A stretch of 64,000 nt of DNA from Myrica gale. Taxonomy: Eukaryota; Streptophyta; Magnoliopsida; Fagales; Myricaceae. A model generated the notes under the pieces. The model was given only the letters and a program-made list of their open reading frames with translations, did no database searches and was not told the DNA's origin. This document shows, one piece after another, positions 22,757 through 34,500 of the stretch. Both the position numbers and the translations under genes were made by a program. Where the stretch lies: NCBI GenBank assembly GCA_963930655.1, contig OZ005617.1:15032068-15096067 (forward strand), given 5' to 3'. How positions within the stretch are numbered: position 1 is the first letter of the stretch; each line of letters opens with the position of its first letter.

Positions 22757-22950
22757 GGTGTGCTTGTTTTGTAAAATTTTAGTGTTATTAAAATTTTAGG
22801 TATTAGGTTTAGTGAAAAAGTGAAGAGAGTGATAATTTTTTATATTTTTTGTAGTGAAAAGTAGTGATTTGATGGGAGAGAGATTATATTGTAATATTTT
22901 ATTGTGTTAAAATTTTAGAGAGTGTAAAATTTTAACACGCAAACGCAGCC
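22757..22950. mobile_element. Harbinger-like MITE (family 1)
   Basis: 194 bp from GGTGTGCTTGTTTTGTAAAA to TTTTAACACGCAAACGCAGCC, flanked by TAAT on both sides. The interior AAAATTTTAGGTATTAGG and GTGAAAAAGTGAAGAGAG blocks recur in the copies at 42064, 56142 and 62621. Confidence 0.75.
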
Positions 22951-23871
22951 TAATACATGTTCTTAATGATGGAATCTTTGTTATCAGGCTAAGATAACTC
23001 GATCATTAATTAGGAAACTTTCTGATCCGACCCTTTTATAAATACACGCTTACTATAAATAAATAAATAAATAAAAAGAAGAAGAAGCTGGTGGGCTCGT
23101 GGGCCAAACATACCTCACCGAAAGCGTGAGCAACTTTTTTAAAACAAAACAAATCGTGAGCAACTTAATTTAGAATAACGCTAACATTCAATACAATATT
23201 CCATTCTTACTACCAAACGAGAAAGATAAAGTACACTCTTTTGCGAAGGAAGACCTCGCCCATATACAGGGCCAAGTCAGATGTAATTTTTGAGGGGCTA
23301 AACTTCCACAATGTCGCTCTTGCGAGTTCTCTTAAATCAAGCTCGCTATAATCAAATGATCATGAGTTTGAGTCGAGGGAGTGTAGAGGCAAAATTTTCA
23401 CAAATAAATATGATCACAACAACGGTATTAATTGTTTAGCTTTTATTTTTATTTTTGTTTAATCAACAAATCCTAATTTTTCTTCCAACATAAACTCGCT
23501 TAACTTTTTTTTAGCACTCAGTTTGTTGTGCCTTCTCAAGTTGCTCTCACTTAATAATGTATCATTTTTGTTCTTACTAATATAATATTCATTGATATAT
23601 ATATATTTATGTATTGATTAAAAGTAGTCGATAGTAACTTAACATTCATTTTTTATTTCATTTTTATCAACCTTTATGTCTATATATATCTTTACACAAA
23701 ATAAATTTATGTCTATGACTTTTACGTATGATGAATTTACGCCCTATACCCGCGAATAACATTGGTATTGTATTTTTTTGATATACATAAATTAAATTTT
23801 GTTTTGTTTTGTTCGCGTAAATATGAGTATTTTCATATATTGTTTTCTCTTTTCAATGTTTATATAGGATT
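22951..23871. other. AT-rich spacer, nothing recognised
   Basis: Contains a short (AAAT)n run near 23058 and a (TA)n run near 23598. No gene, RNA or repeat end is supported between the MITE at 22757-22950 and the start of the copia LTR. Confidence 0.5.
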
Positions 23872-24919
23872 TGTTGGGCCAAATTAAGTCTCTGTGCAAA
23901 TTAAATAATAACCTCAAGCAAACCAACAACCAAACAAAAAAGAAATAAAGCAAGCAGTAAGAGAATACACAAGATTTACGTGAAAAACCCTTCAGTGTGA
24001 AGGAAAAAATCATTGGGTAACTCCAAGATAAATCCACTATAATAAAATAGAGATTACAACACTCACACTACAACAAAAAGAGCCTAAAGTGACCAAAATC
24101 TTTTTGACCATAATGCATTGGTCACCATAAACCGGGTTGTAGTGACCAAAAAATATTTCTCGTCATCTTGTTGTTTGTAGTAACAAAAATTTTCCTGATG
24201 AATGAGAATGGTAATAAAAGGTCACAACTTCCACCACTTTACTCTATTCTAATGTCCAATTTTGTAGTCTCAAATACTCTGACTATTTTGTGACGACATT
24301 TAGCTAATTATCCACAAACAATTGGTCAAAACATGAATTTTATATTTCAACTAAAATTATCGTCAAACACTTCGTAACTCGTTTACTTTCAATAAGAACA
24401 GATTCTCCATAGTCACAAGTGACTAAAAAATAACGCTCAATGGTTTTTTGGGTTGACCTTATTAAAAAGAGCCTATAGTGACCAAAATATTTTTTACCAT
24501 ATTGTGTTGGTCACCATAAATCGGGTTGTAATGACCAAAAAATATTTATCGTCATCATGTTGTTTGTGGTCATGAAATGATTTCTGGTAAATGAGAATGG
24601 TCATAAAAAGTCGCAATTTTCACTACAAAATTGGTCAAAATGACAGTTGTATCAACAACTTTGTTAGGGAAGATCCAACTTTGTCACTAAAAATACTTTT
24701 TTTTGCTATACAAATATTGTTTCGTTACTAAAGTCTTAAAACAAATGTTTATAGCAACGAAATTCTAGTTTGGTCGCAAAAAGTGTTATCACGAAGAACA
24801 TAATTGCGTAGCTATAAATGCTTCCCCTGCGAAGAAAACATTGTTTTGTTGTTAAAAGCTTAAAACAAATACTTTTAGGGACGAAATTCTACATTCATCG
24901 CAAAAAGTGTCATTGTAAC

Positions 24920-25605
24920 CGGTGGCAGAACCAGGATTTTAGTAAAAATGGGCAAATTCCTAAAGCGAAATGCCATCTCAAAATTTTTTCCTACACAATG
25001 CAAAAGTGTCTTAGAATTAAAATGAGAATATTGAACGTTAAGACATATATATGGTACAGGTTAGCTGCAATTATTACTACCACTGAAAAAATGAAAACTA
25101 GTTTATATTTAGTTAGTTATTATTTAATTATTATATCCATCTCGTCAAATTGTACCAATAATTTTAATGTCCTATAAATATGGGAGAATAGAATATCATC
25201 ATTGTTGTAGAGAAAACACTACAAACCTTCTTGAAGTATTTCAACTATTAATCTATCAAGAAAGTTTGTAGTATTAATTTTTTACTTTCAAAACACAATT
25301 ATCTCTCCAAAAGGGAAAAAACATCAGTGGTTTTCCAAGTAAATTCGTACAACCTTTTAATAGAGCTATATCATATGAGTAAGTGTTAGGATGTGTAGAA
25401 TCCCACAAAGCAATCACTTAGCTCAAGTCGAAGAGGCAGTCAAGACTAAACCCTTGGGTCTACTTTCTATCTCTTTCTTCCACATAAGGACACTGATGGC
25501 TCAAAGGTGGCGGGCCTAAGGGAAAATACATTTAAAAAAATCCTTTAATTTTATAGAACATAAGGGGCAACCGCCCAGAGCGCCCTCCATGTCGTTCCGC
25601 CACCG
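24920..25605. mobile_element. hAT element 3, nested in the CACTA
   Basis: 686 bp, ends CGGTGGCAGAACC and GTTCCGCCACCG. 8-bp TSDs ATTGTAAC (24912-24919) and ATTGCGAC (25606-25613) show two mismatches, so it is probably older than the hAT at 11670. Subterminal similarity to that element (CAAATTCCTAAAG; GGGGCAACCGCCC) places them in one family. Confidence 0.82.
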
Positions 25606-26671
25606 ATTGCGACGAACCCAATTGTGTCGCTAAAAATGTATCTTCTACCACGAAAATATTGTTTCATGGATAAAGCTTTAAAAAAATTAGTGACGAAATC
25701 TACATTCTTATGGCTATGTATGTGATTATTTTATTTAATTTGTGAGTAAAATCTACTTCTAAATTTATCATTAAAGCCTTTGCTAAGATTTTATCCAAAT
25801 TTATCTAAATACTTCCTTTTATTTTGACAGCCCAGATATCTTATCACCTCACACTTAATCTCCATTGTTGCTAGTCATTTAACCCTAGCGTCCCTCATCT
25901 TCTTCGCACTCTTCTTCTTTTCCCTTTCTCACTTAGATTTGATTTTTGGGGACGAAATTTTTAGTGGCTAAATTAAATTGGTTGCTAAAAGTACACCTTT
26001 AACCATGAAAATTAAAATTCCTTGCTAAAAATTTTTGTGGTCATTTTTCAGCAACATAATACTTATTTTACTTATTTGGCAACGAAAATTAAAGTTTGTC
26101 GCTAAAGGTTGTGTGTTCATTCTTTTATTGACTAAATATTAATGTCGTCACTAAAGGTGACTTTTGATGACAACAAAATTCGTTGCCAAGAAAGTCACCT
26201 AAAAGCAAAGGCTTCCCTCACTTTTCTTTTTTGGGCGGGTCCTCTCTTTTTCACACGATTTTAGACTTCCATAATCCCTGAAGATCTGTTGGCAGTCGAG
26301 GGATTATTTTTTCACAAGCCTTTTTGCCTCTTGTCTTCACTTTCTCCATTCTTCCTGAGCCAAACATTCCCACCAGCAGCACGCTCTCCATCTCCAAGTA
26401 CTACATCGCCAATTGTTGTATCACCAGCAGACTGAGTCTCCCTTTCACTCTCTCTCCTATTTCTTTCTCGTTCAATCTCTTTTTTCCCGATTCCCCTCAC
26501 TCTCTCTCGCTCCCTCTCATTCCCCTCACTACTTCCCTCCATCTCGCAGAACTCTCTCTTTCATCCAAACGGCACGAAATTCTCTCTACCTCACAAATTC
26601 CGTTTACCCACTGCTCTTCGTGAAAATTCCCCGCCGACGGCCTTCAACCTCCTCACCCAGCCTCTGTCCTG

Positions 26672-27925
26672 ATGTCTTCTAGCTACTCCAAGCATCCCGC
26701 TCACCAGACACTCTCCTCTGTCAGTTCTAGAACACGGAAGAAGGACAGAAACACTGAGGAACCCATTCCTTCTACAGAGGCCTACATATACAGGTCAAGG
26801 CTATGTAAAAATCGTATTGTACAAGATTTCCAGTTAGGCTGATTTTAATTGGTTTAGTGAGAGTGGTTTTGATTTTAATGAGATGTTTGAATATCAGGGA
26901 TGAGATGTTCTAGTGAATTTGAAAGTAGATTACTTTATGTATTTGGTACAGTTGGTTTATGCAAACTTTCAATATTCAAAATCTGAGGATGCCAATAGCT
27001 ATGTAAATTGGAAGCAATTAAACTTGTCGATTGCTTCATTAAATGCCCTGGTCTCTACCCCTAATGGTAGAAAGAAATTATTTGATGCGCATGGTTGGAT
27101 GGGTATGTCTGAGGTAAAGCCCATTGATATTCTTAAGGTTGTGTTGGATAATCCAACCCTAAATAAAGTGATTAGGCCTACTGCCAGTGGATTGACCGTT
27201 CATATACGAATATTACATCATATGGTCTGTAATATCATCTTGCAAAGAACGGGAAAATTTGAATACATTACATTTTTGCATATGTTTGTAATTTATTGCT
27301 AAATCTTGGTCATCTAATGGTAAATCACATGAAAGCTGCTACTGAGAAGAAGAAACAAGGGCTCCTTTATGGGATGTTTTTCACTCACATATTTCATGCC
27401 CTTGAGGTTGATATGACTGAGAAAGTTAGAGAAAAACCCAAAGAATCTAAAGAGTATAACAGGAAAACTCTTAAGTTGATGGGTTTTATGCAAAATGAGG
27501 ATGGAGAATGGGTTAAGAAAGGCGTTTTGACGCCTCAAAAAGGAGAAAAAAGGGTTCAGAATTCCCATGGCACTAAGACACCTATAGGAGAGCACACTCT
27601 TATCTTTGTTTCTCCCGATCCCCCGTTTGGATATTCTTCACAGAGGGCTGCTGATAGTTCTCATAAGCCTTGGTTAAGTTCCCTTGAGGTTTCCATTTCT
27701 AAGATAAAAGAAGAACAAAAGAAATGGGGAATGAATATGGAGGAATTGACCACCTGTATGAAGACGGGGTTTGAAGATATTAAGAAGATACTCGGGGTTC
27801 ATACAGAGCGTTTTGGGACTCTTGATAAGGATGTGAGGCAACTTAAACATCAAGTCCATAACAATATCCATATGGCTAGCAATGTAATTAAGGAAACAGT
27901 GGATACTGTCAAAGCCGCTGCTTAA
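26672..27925 (+). pseudogene. Retroelement ORF with 'putative plant transposon protein' domain, broken
   Basis: ATG 26672 begins MSSSYSKHPAHQTL, which stops after ~57 codons. The downstream frame (26925-27302) and the next (27296-27925) join by a 1-bp slip at ~27300 inside FVIYC/LLNLGHLMVNHM. The segment LTVHIRILHHMVCNIILQRTG...MVNHMKAATEKKKQGLLYGMFFTHIFHALEVD...LKLMGFMQNEDGEWVKK resembles the plant transposon-associated domain found in gag-like ORFs of plant retroelements. The C-terminal ~70 residues (ISKIKEEQKKWGMNMEELTTCM onward) look like a coiled coil. It is upstream of an LTR in the same orientation, so it is probably the 3' internal part of a retroelement captured by or inserted in the CACTA. 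Confidence 0.62.
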
Positions 27926-28206
27926 GAGGTTCTACAGGCCAACAAGATCCATCTGGACGAAGATAGGAATCTGCGTCCACGTGTCATTAAATGGACGTAT
28001 TGGTTCTCTACTACTTGGATGATCTGGATGAAGAAGTTTGATGTTGATTATCCTCCTCCTCTTTTTGGGTCTCCATAGTCTTCTTGCTTGACATGTAGCC
28101 TTCTTCCTAAGCTCTTCCGTGCAGAAATTCTCCGGTTTGATCTCCATAGCCTCTTTCCCTTAACCTTCCCTTATCTTATTTTTTTATGATGCCAAAGGGG
28201 GAGAAG

Positions 28207-28358
28207 TTTAGTGTTGGTGACTTCCCAGCTCCTATAGAGGACATTCTATTTTGTATTTATCTTAGTTTGTCCTCTATATGCGTTTAGTGTTGCTGACTTC
28301 CTAGCTCTTATAGAGGACATTCCATTTTGTACTTATCTTAGTTTGTCCTCTATATGCT
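28207..28358. repeat. 76-bp tandem duplication
   Basis: TTTAGTGTTGGTGACTTCCC at 28207 recurs as TTTAGTGTTGCTGACTTCCT at 28283. Both copies extend to GTTTGTCCTCTATATGC, with a few substitutions. It lies between the retroelement ORF and the LTR at 28847. Confidence 0.85.
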
Positions 28359-28846
28359 TTGTAATTATTGTTTTGACTGAACATTTGACTTGTCATTTTC
28401 GATTGAATATCTCTGGTATATATTTGTCTCCAATGGATTATTTGGTTATGCTCATATTTGTTGATTATCTCATTAGTATCTATAAGAAATTTGAGAAGTG
28501 TCTATCTCCCTGCAATCAATTATGAATTTTTGAGACTTATGAGACTTGCTTCAAAGGTAGTTTTCCTAACCTTCAATTCTCAATATATAAGTCTTGTGTT
28601 CTGTTGGTATATTGGAAGTTTGGGAAGTCTGAATGAAGGTTATAGAAGTTCTCTTTCATGTTCTTTAAAATTTTGGGAATCCTCCATTTACAAAGAAACT
28701 CTTGCAAATTTTTTGAAAAATCTCAAAGTCCTTTTTGCTAAAAAATGTCTTGAAAAACTTCTGTTTATTCTCAAGGGGAGCTTTTTCTTTTATTAGCAAA
28801 TTTTCGCTCTTAAAATGGTTTTGTCATCATAAAAAAATGAGAAGAT

Positions 28847-30041
28847 TGTTAGCCCAAGGTTGTTTTTGTAAGGCAAACCATATTTGAATTTTGATGATAA
28901 CAAAAGTTTTTAAGTTTTGAATACTTGAGATCTTATCTTGTCAATCCACAATTTCCAAGTTGTATTTCAAAAGGATTGAGGTTTCCCTCTCTAAAATATT
29001 TATGAGTGGACTTGAACACCATTACACAAGTTAATAAGATCAATTTTTCCTCTATAGCTGTTTAAAAATGTTTTGGAATGGTTTGGACTCTTTAAAGTTG
29101 CTGATTTTCTCTCCAGCACTTATAAGTGTCGACACATTGCACTTACACCCGAGACATCATTTCCAGACCAAGACAAGTGTCGACACATTGGTTTTATGGT
29201 GTTGACACAATGCGCTGACTCCCGAGAGCTCAACTCCAGTTCATTTTTTGATGTGTCAACACATGCCACGGGTTTAATGAAAAATTTGAAAAGTTGTCAG
29301 AACCTTCAAATCACTTCGAAATGACGTGGGCACCTCTCTAACAGTCTTTTTTCTAGCCTAGATGACCGTTGTAGTCAAAGAAGATTAAAATACATGAAGT
29401 TAAGAAGAAAGAGACAACCCATAGCACGAACATCTCGGCAATTATTCTTCGAACTAACTTCTAAAGAGAGAAAGTGTTTTGAAGAAAAGAGAAGACCGCA
29501 CCTACCAAGAAAGCTTGCAATTTCCCTGCCAAACTTCAGCTTTCTATTGAGTTTTTTTGTCTTCTTGCACTCTTTTGTGCTTTACACTTGTATATTTGGC
29601 TTTGAGAGTCATTCATTGATATTCCTTTGTACCCATACTTTATAAACATCTTGAGTGTTGGGTAAACACTGGGTCCTACTCGTTTGGGTAGAAAAAATCC
29701 CATAGTTTTTGGGTTTTGTGATGAGAGTTAAAGCGTGAGCTCGAAAAACGCTTTCTAAAGGTTCCTTAGCACCCCAGAAGCTAAGGTGTATTTACTATTT
29801 GAAGGATAGTAAAGAAGCTCAAAGAAGTCAATAGCCTTAGGGGTGGACGTAGGCAAGAGTTGGTCAAACCACCTAAAAACACGGTGTCATCTCTCTAACT
29901 CTATCTCTCCTTGTTGCTTGTTTCATATCTTCCTTTGTGGCAGTTTATATCTTTCGGTTATATTGCTTAACTTTTCTTAAAAGTTTTAATTTTTATTAAA
30001 TCATAATTCACCCCCCTCTTGGCTTGTTATTTAGTCTTTCA
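28847..30041 (+). repeat. Sirevirus-like LTR inside the CACTA
   Basis: Begins TGTTAGCCCAAGG, contains TTTTGATGATAACAAAAG near the start, and carries AATTCACCCCCCTCTTGG near its end (30006-30023). This layout is familiar from long LTRs of plant copia Sireviruses. The end at ~30041 (TTTCA) is inferred. Only one LTR is seen. It holds four TGTCGACA-type palindromes at 29127-29263. Confidence 0.6.
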
Positions 30042-31543
30042 AACTCCTATTTTAATTTTCTGTAGTATTGTTTTTGGATTTAGATAATCATTTTCGTATG
30101 GTACATGACTAGCAGAATGTTCATTTATGGATTACTAGCTAAAAAAATGTTTGTATGAATTTTCAATAAAATGACGATATCTATTTCGTCAAGAGCACTC
30201 AATATTTACATTCAGAATTTTCGTAAACAATAAATATTTGCTATGAAGCTAATAGTTGGGACAAGAATTATATGACAACGGAATATCCTTTGTGGCGAAA
30301 ACTATCTGCTGATGACAGTTTGTGGGTGACAAAAAACATGTTAAAATCATTTTTGTTTTGTTGGCCATTCCAAAAGACCACTTAAATAACTGGTGGACAA
30401 TACGATTTAGTGAAGAAAGCCATTTTTTGTATGTTTAAAACTACAACTACCAATTTGAAATCGAGGCTAAAAGTATGATTTTGTGGTCAAGGATAAAAAA
30501 AAGTACTAACAAGTACAAGGTGTTACTAGAATTCAATGTTCAACTAAGGCAAATCGTCAAAATAAAACTTAAAACGACAACCAACATTATGTCAAAGCCA
30601 AAAACGCTCAACAAATGGTAGCTCGTCACGACTTATGAAAATTAGACCACTAGTTTTGTGATCTCATTCCAACAAGTTTTGTCAGGGAAAATGAATCTAA
30701 ACTAGAAACATTTGGCTAGCAAACATAAAGAACGATCACCGATAAGATTCTATTGTATCTTTTATTGACGGAAGATTTCATGCCTCCAATGACCAAACGA
30801 TATGTCAACATAGTTGGCAATAACAACGAAACCGATTTTGGTGGACAGAAATCTTAAATCACAAGGTTCAAGTGACATTGTCTAACCACTACAGGTCGTC
30901 TCCAGACATCCAAAGCTGACCAAAACTGGACTTGCCCGACCATTCGACCAGTCATCTAACATGAATTTTGTTGTAGTGTCAAGTTTATGCCCAAAACTTG
31001 AGTTCTAGCAAATTGGAACTCAACAAGATCAACTATCTGAGAAAAAATACAATCTCCCCACAAATCCTGGAATCTGACAAAAACTACCCTACAGCGAGAT
31101 CCTCAATCTGAATATCACAACTCCCCGTTGATAAAGCACCCAGATAACCTTCTCAGAGATAACCCAATTTGTACTTGTGTAAAAACTACACTTGAAGATC
31201 GAAAGAAAAACTCTCGAAAAAGTCTCCTCTTTTTCTTTTTTCTTTTTCCTCTTTCTCTTCTCTTTTTTTCTCTTTCGTGCGGCAACCTCTCTATTTCTTC
31301 TCTATGTTGTTTTATTCTGTGGCAACTTATAATTGCTTTACTTCAAAGACTTAGGCACGCCCACAAATGAGCTTTGGTAAAACATATGTGGGCTGGACCC
31401 ACATAACAATATGCCCTATCCAGCCAACTGAGGAAGGAGATTGATCTCTTAAGAATCAGTTAGAATCCATGTCGGCCAGTCCAGCACAAATCTCAAGCTT
31501 CTCTCTGGTCATAATCTTCTTCATCATGTCAGCCAGATTCTTT

Positions 31544-34500
31544 TCAGTATGAATCTTTTTCCAATAATATCAATTGCTCTGCCACTGCTTGTCGTAGCCA
31601 ATGATATCTCATATCAATGTGATACGTCTGTGAATGATAAGTAGCATTCTTGCTCAAGTCTAATGCACTCTGACTATAACAATGAACCACATATCCATCT
31701 TGCTTCAAACCCAATTCTTGGAGAAACCGTTTCAGCCAAAGCATTTATTTTCCTACTTCAGTTGCTGTAATATACTCAGCCTCAGTTGTAGATAAGGCAA
31801 CACACTTGTGCAATCTTGACTGTCATGATACAACTTTCCCTGGAAAAGTAAACAAGAACCCCGAAGTAGATTTTCTACCATCCAGGTCACCCGACATATC
31901 TGCATTTGCATATCCCTCCAAATCTGATTTTGAATCTCCAAAATTCAAACACATCTTCGAGTTACCTCTCAAATATTTGAAGATCCATTTCACTATCTCC
32001 CAATGATCTTTACCAGGATTAACAAGAAACCTGCTGACCACCCCAACAGCATGAGAAATGTTTGGCTGTGTGCAAGCCATGACATACATCAAACTCCCCA
32101 CCCCAGAGGAATAAGGAATAGCTGCCATATTTTCTTTATCTTCCTTTGTAGAATGACAAGTCTTCTTACTGAGTTTAAAGTGACCACCAAGTGGTGTCCC
32201 AACCGGTTTACCATTCTTCATGTTAAACCTCGCCAGTACTAGTTATATATATTTCTCCTGTAATAGCCATAACTTTTTAGCCTTCCTATGCATCCCCAAA
32301 ATCTGTTGTGGTGAACCAAGATCCTCCGTGTCAAAGGACTTGAATATATATGCCTTCAAACTACGAACCAACTGAATATCTTGCCCCACTATCAATATAT
32401 CATCTAGATATAGTAAAAGAATAATGGAGTTTTTGCCATGGAATTCTCTGACATACATACAATTATCTGCATCTGCCCGTGTATAATCGTGACCTACCAT
32501 AAAGGAGTCTAACTTTTTAAAACATTGTCTTGGAGCTTGCTTCAATCCATACAGACTCTTTTTCAACTTGCAAACCACATGCTCCTTTCCTTTCACTTCA
32601 AATCCTTCTGGCTAATCCATGTAGATTTCTTCCTCCAAATCTCCATGGAGAAAAGTAGTCTTCACATCTAGCTGCTCAAGCTCGAGATTCAAGCTAGCTA
32701 CTAAACTCAAAACGACTCGAATGAAAGTCATATTGATGACAAAAGAGAATATCTCATCAAAGTTAATCCTTCTCTTCTAATCGAAGCCTTTCACCACCAA
32801 TCGAGCTTTATACTTCACTAGTTTCTCACCATCTTTCTTCAGCTTGAACATGTGAGTCCTAGGATTAAGATAACCCAAGAGTGGGTGAATTGGTTTTCTA
32901 AACTTTTCGCTATTGACCCTAAAGACATGTTTGCAAAGAACTACTAATTTAGCACAAGTATATAATATGCAATAAGAGTAAATATGTGGTAAAAATAAAG
33001 AGAAAGGTAAGAGAAGTAAATACTTGATTTTTAGGTGGTTCGTCAAACCCGCCTACAACCACCTTCAAGCTTCTTCACCGAGCCTTGAGGTTTTCCACTA
33101 TTCTTTCAATAGCATACACTCTAGCTTTCGGATGCTAGAGAACCTTACAAGTGCTTTTCCGGGGCTCAACATTCAAACCCTTACAAGTGATTTTTTGGCT
33201 CACCACTCACAACCCCACCAAGCTTGAGATATACTCTCTATAAGCTTCTTCTTTAGTGAACAACCTCACTAAAGGAAACACCTCTTTTGATGGGAAGATT
33301 GAAGAACAAACTCTGTTAATAGAGTGGATATGAAAGTTGAAAGTTCTATCTCTTTATTCACACAAAGACAAGGATATGAAAGTGTGTTTTGTGTGAATGA
33401 TATGAGAAATATAGAATATGAAGGTTTAGAATATTTTTTCAAGTGATTTAAATGATATGTGGTCGTTTTGTATTAATTTCAGATGTTATGAATGTGTATT
33501 TATAGGCCACATATGAAAACTAGCCGTTTATAGCTGTTGGGAGACGTCTGTTAAACCGAGTCGGTCGACCACTACATGAATCGGTCGACCGCTTTAAGTT
33601 ACCGTTACCTAACGGTCATATTATCAGAAGCTCAACGGCTCTATTTTAAAACCAATCGGTCGACCGCTTCCACTTAAGCACATAGTCTCGTTTTTTTAAA
33701 ACCATGTAATTACCACTTTTATGCACCCAATTTTAAAGACTTACTTCCCATAAGTATATGAAAGGTTTGAGAGTTTGATTGGAGTGTTTTGAAACCTTTA
33801 AAAATATTTTAATCTTTCAAACAAAACTTAAAACGATTTATGCACGTTATGAAAGATATGCAAGTGTGATTCATAATTCTTGTCTAAAGTGAAACAAAGA
33901 GTTACAATAATATACCTTAAGGTCTTGAATCTTCACTTTTGAGCTCCTTGCATCTTCTTGTTCTTATTTCTTCAAGTCTTTGGCTCTTTGATGAAACATG
34001 ACTATGTCTTTAAAAAAGTCCATTTATAAAATTAAATCATTTATTGAAATTATCAAACTCTCGATTGTGCACAAAAGTCAACAGAATACTCATTTATTAT
34101 TCAACGGCTTCTTACTTTTAGGAACCTTCACCAACTCATAAGTTTCATTATTCTGCAAAGAATTCATCTCGTCCTGCAAATAATTCATCTCCTCCTGCAT
34201 AGCATTCACTCAGCTCTGCTTGTCCTTATGAGATTGCACTTCCTGAAAGTTTTCTGGCTCCCCCTCATCAGTTAACAAAATATAATCCAAATCAGGATAC
34301 CTGACTGATGGACAATGCTCTCTGGTAGACCTTCTAGCCTGAGGTACCGATTGAATAGGTTGCTCTCTCTGCTCAACATCCTCTGGATCATCCTCATCAA
34401 CCACTACTGGTTCACTAGCATGTCTATCAACGTGCATCTCTCCCCTTTAAATGGCCCTATATGGAGACAAAGAGATAGGTGTACTGTGAGTAACACCTTC

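Larger units (their letters stand above)
24066..30978. mobile_element. CACTA (En/Spm) transposon, 6913 bp, non-autonomous
   Basis: Termini CACTACAACAAAA and TTTTGTTGTAGTG are perfect 13-bp inverted repeats. The 3-bp TSD TCA is at 24063-24065 and 30979-30981. A subterminal block (GAGCCTAAAGTGACCAAAAT, 24079 onward) is repeated directly at ~24468, giving two ~160-bp repeats rich in GTGACCA/TGGTCAC motifs. The interior holds many GTCGCTAAA/GACGAAATT phrases, an hAT, a retroelement ORF and a ~1.2-kb LTR. No TNPD/TNPA-type transposase is recognised. Confidence 0.9.
23872..31408 (-). repeat. 3' LTR of the copia element, split by a CACTA transposon
   Basis: On the minus strand the LTR runs from TGTTATGTGGGTCC (31408) to GGCCCAACA (23872). 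Removing the CACTA leaves 194 + 427 bp, about 620 bp. It contains the copia LTR hallmark GGGTTTTTCACGTAAATCTT (minus strand, ~23972-23991). The CACTA sits between 24065 and 30979 with one TCA on each side. The purine-rich GGATAGGGCATAT just before the TG is a plausible polypurine tract. Confidence 0.72.

Noticed and set aside
28200..28360. CRISPR-like short repeat
   Set aside because: Only two 76-bp units, no spacers; plant TE tandem duplication.
33024..33227. Plus-strand frame of 67 aa
   Set aside because: Lies wholly inside the solo LTR; no homology recognised.
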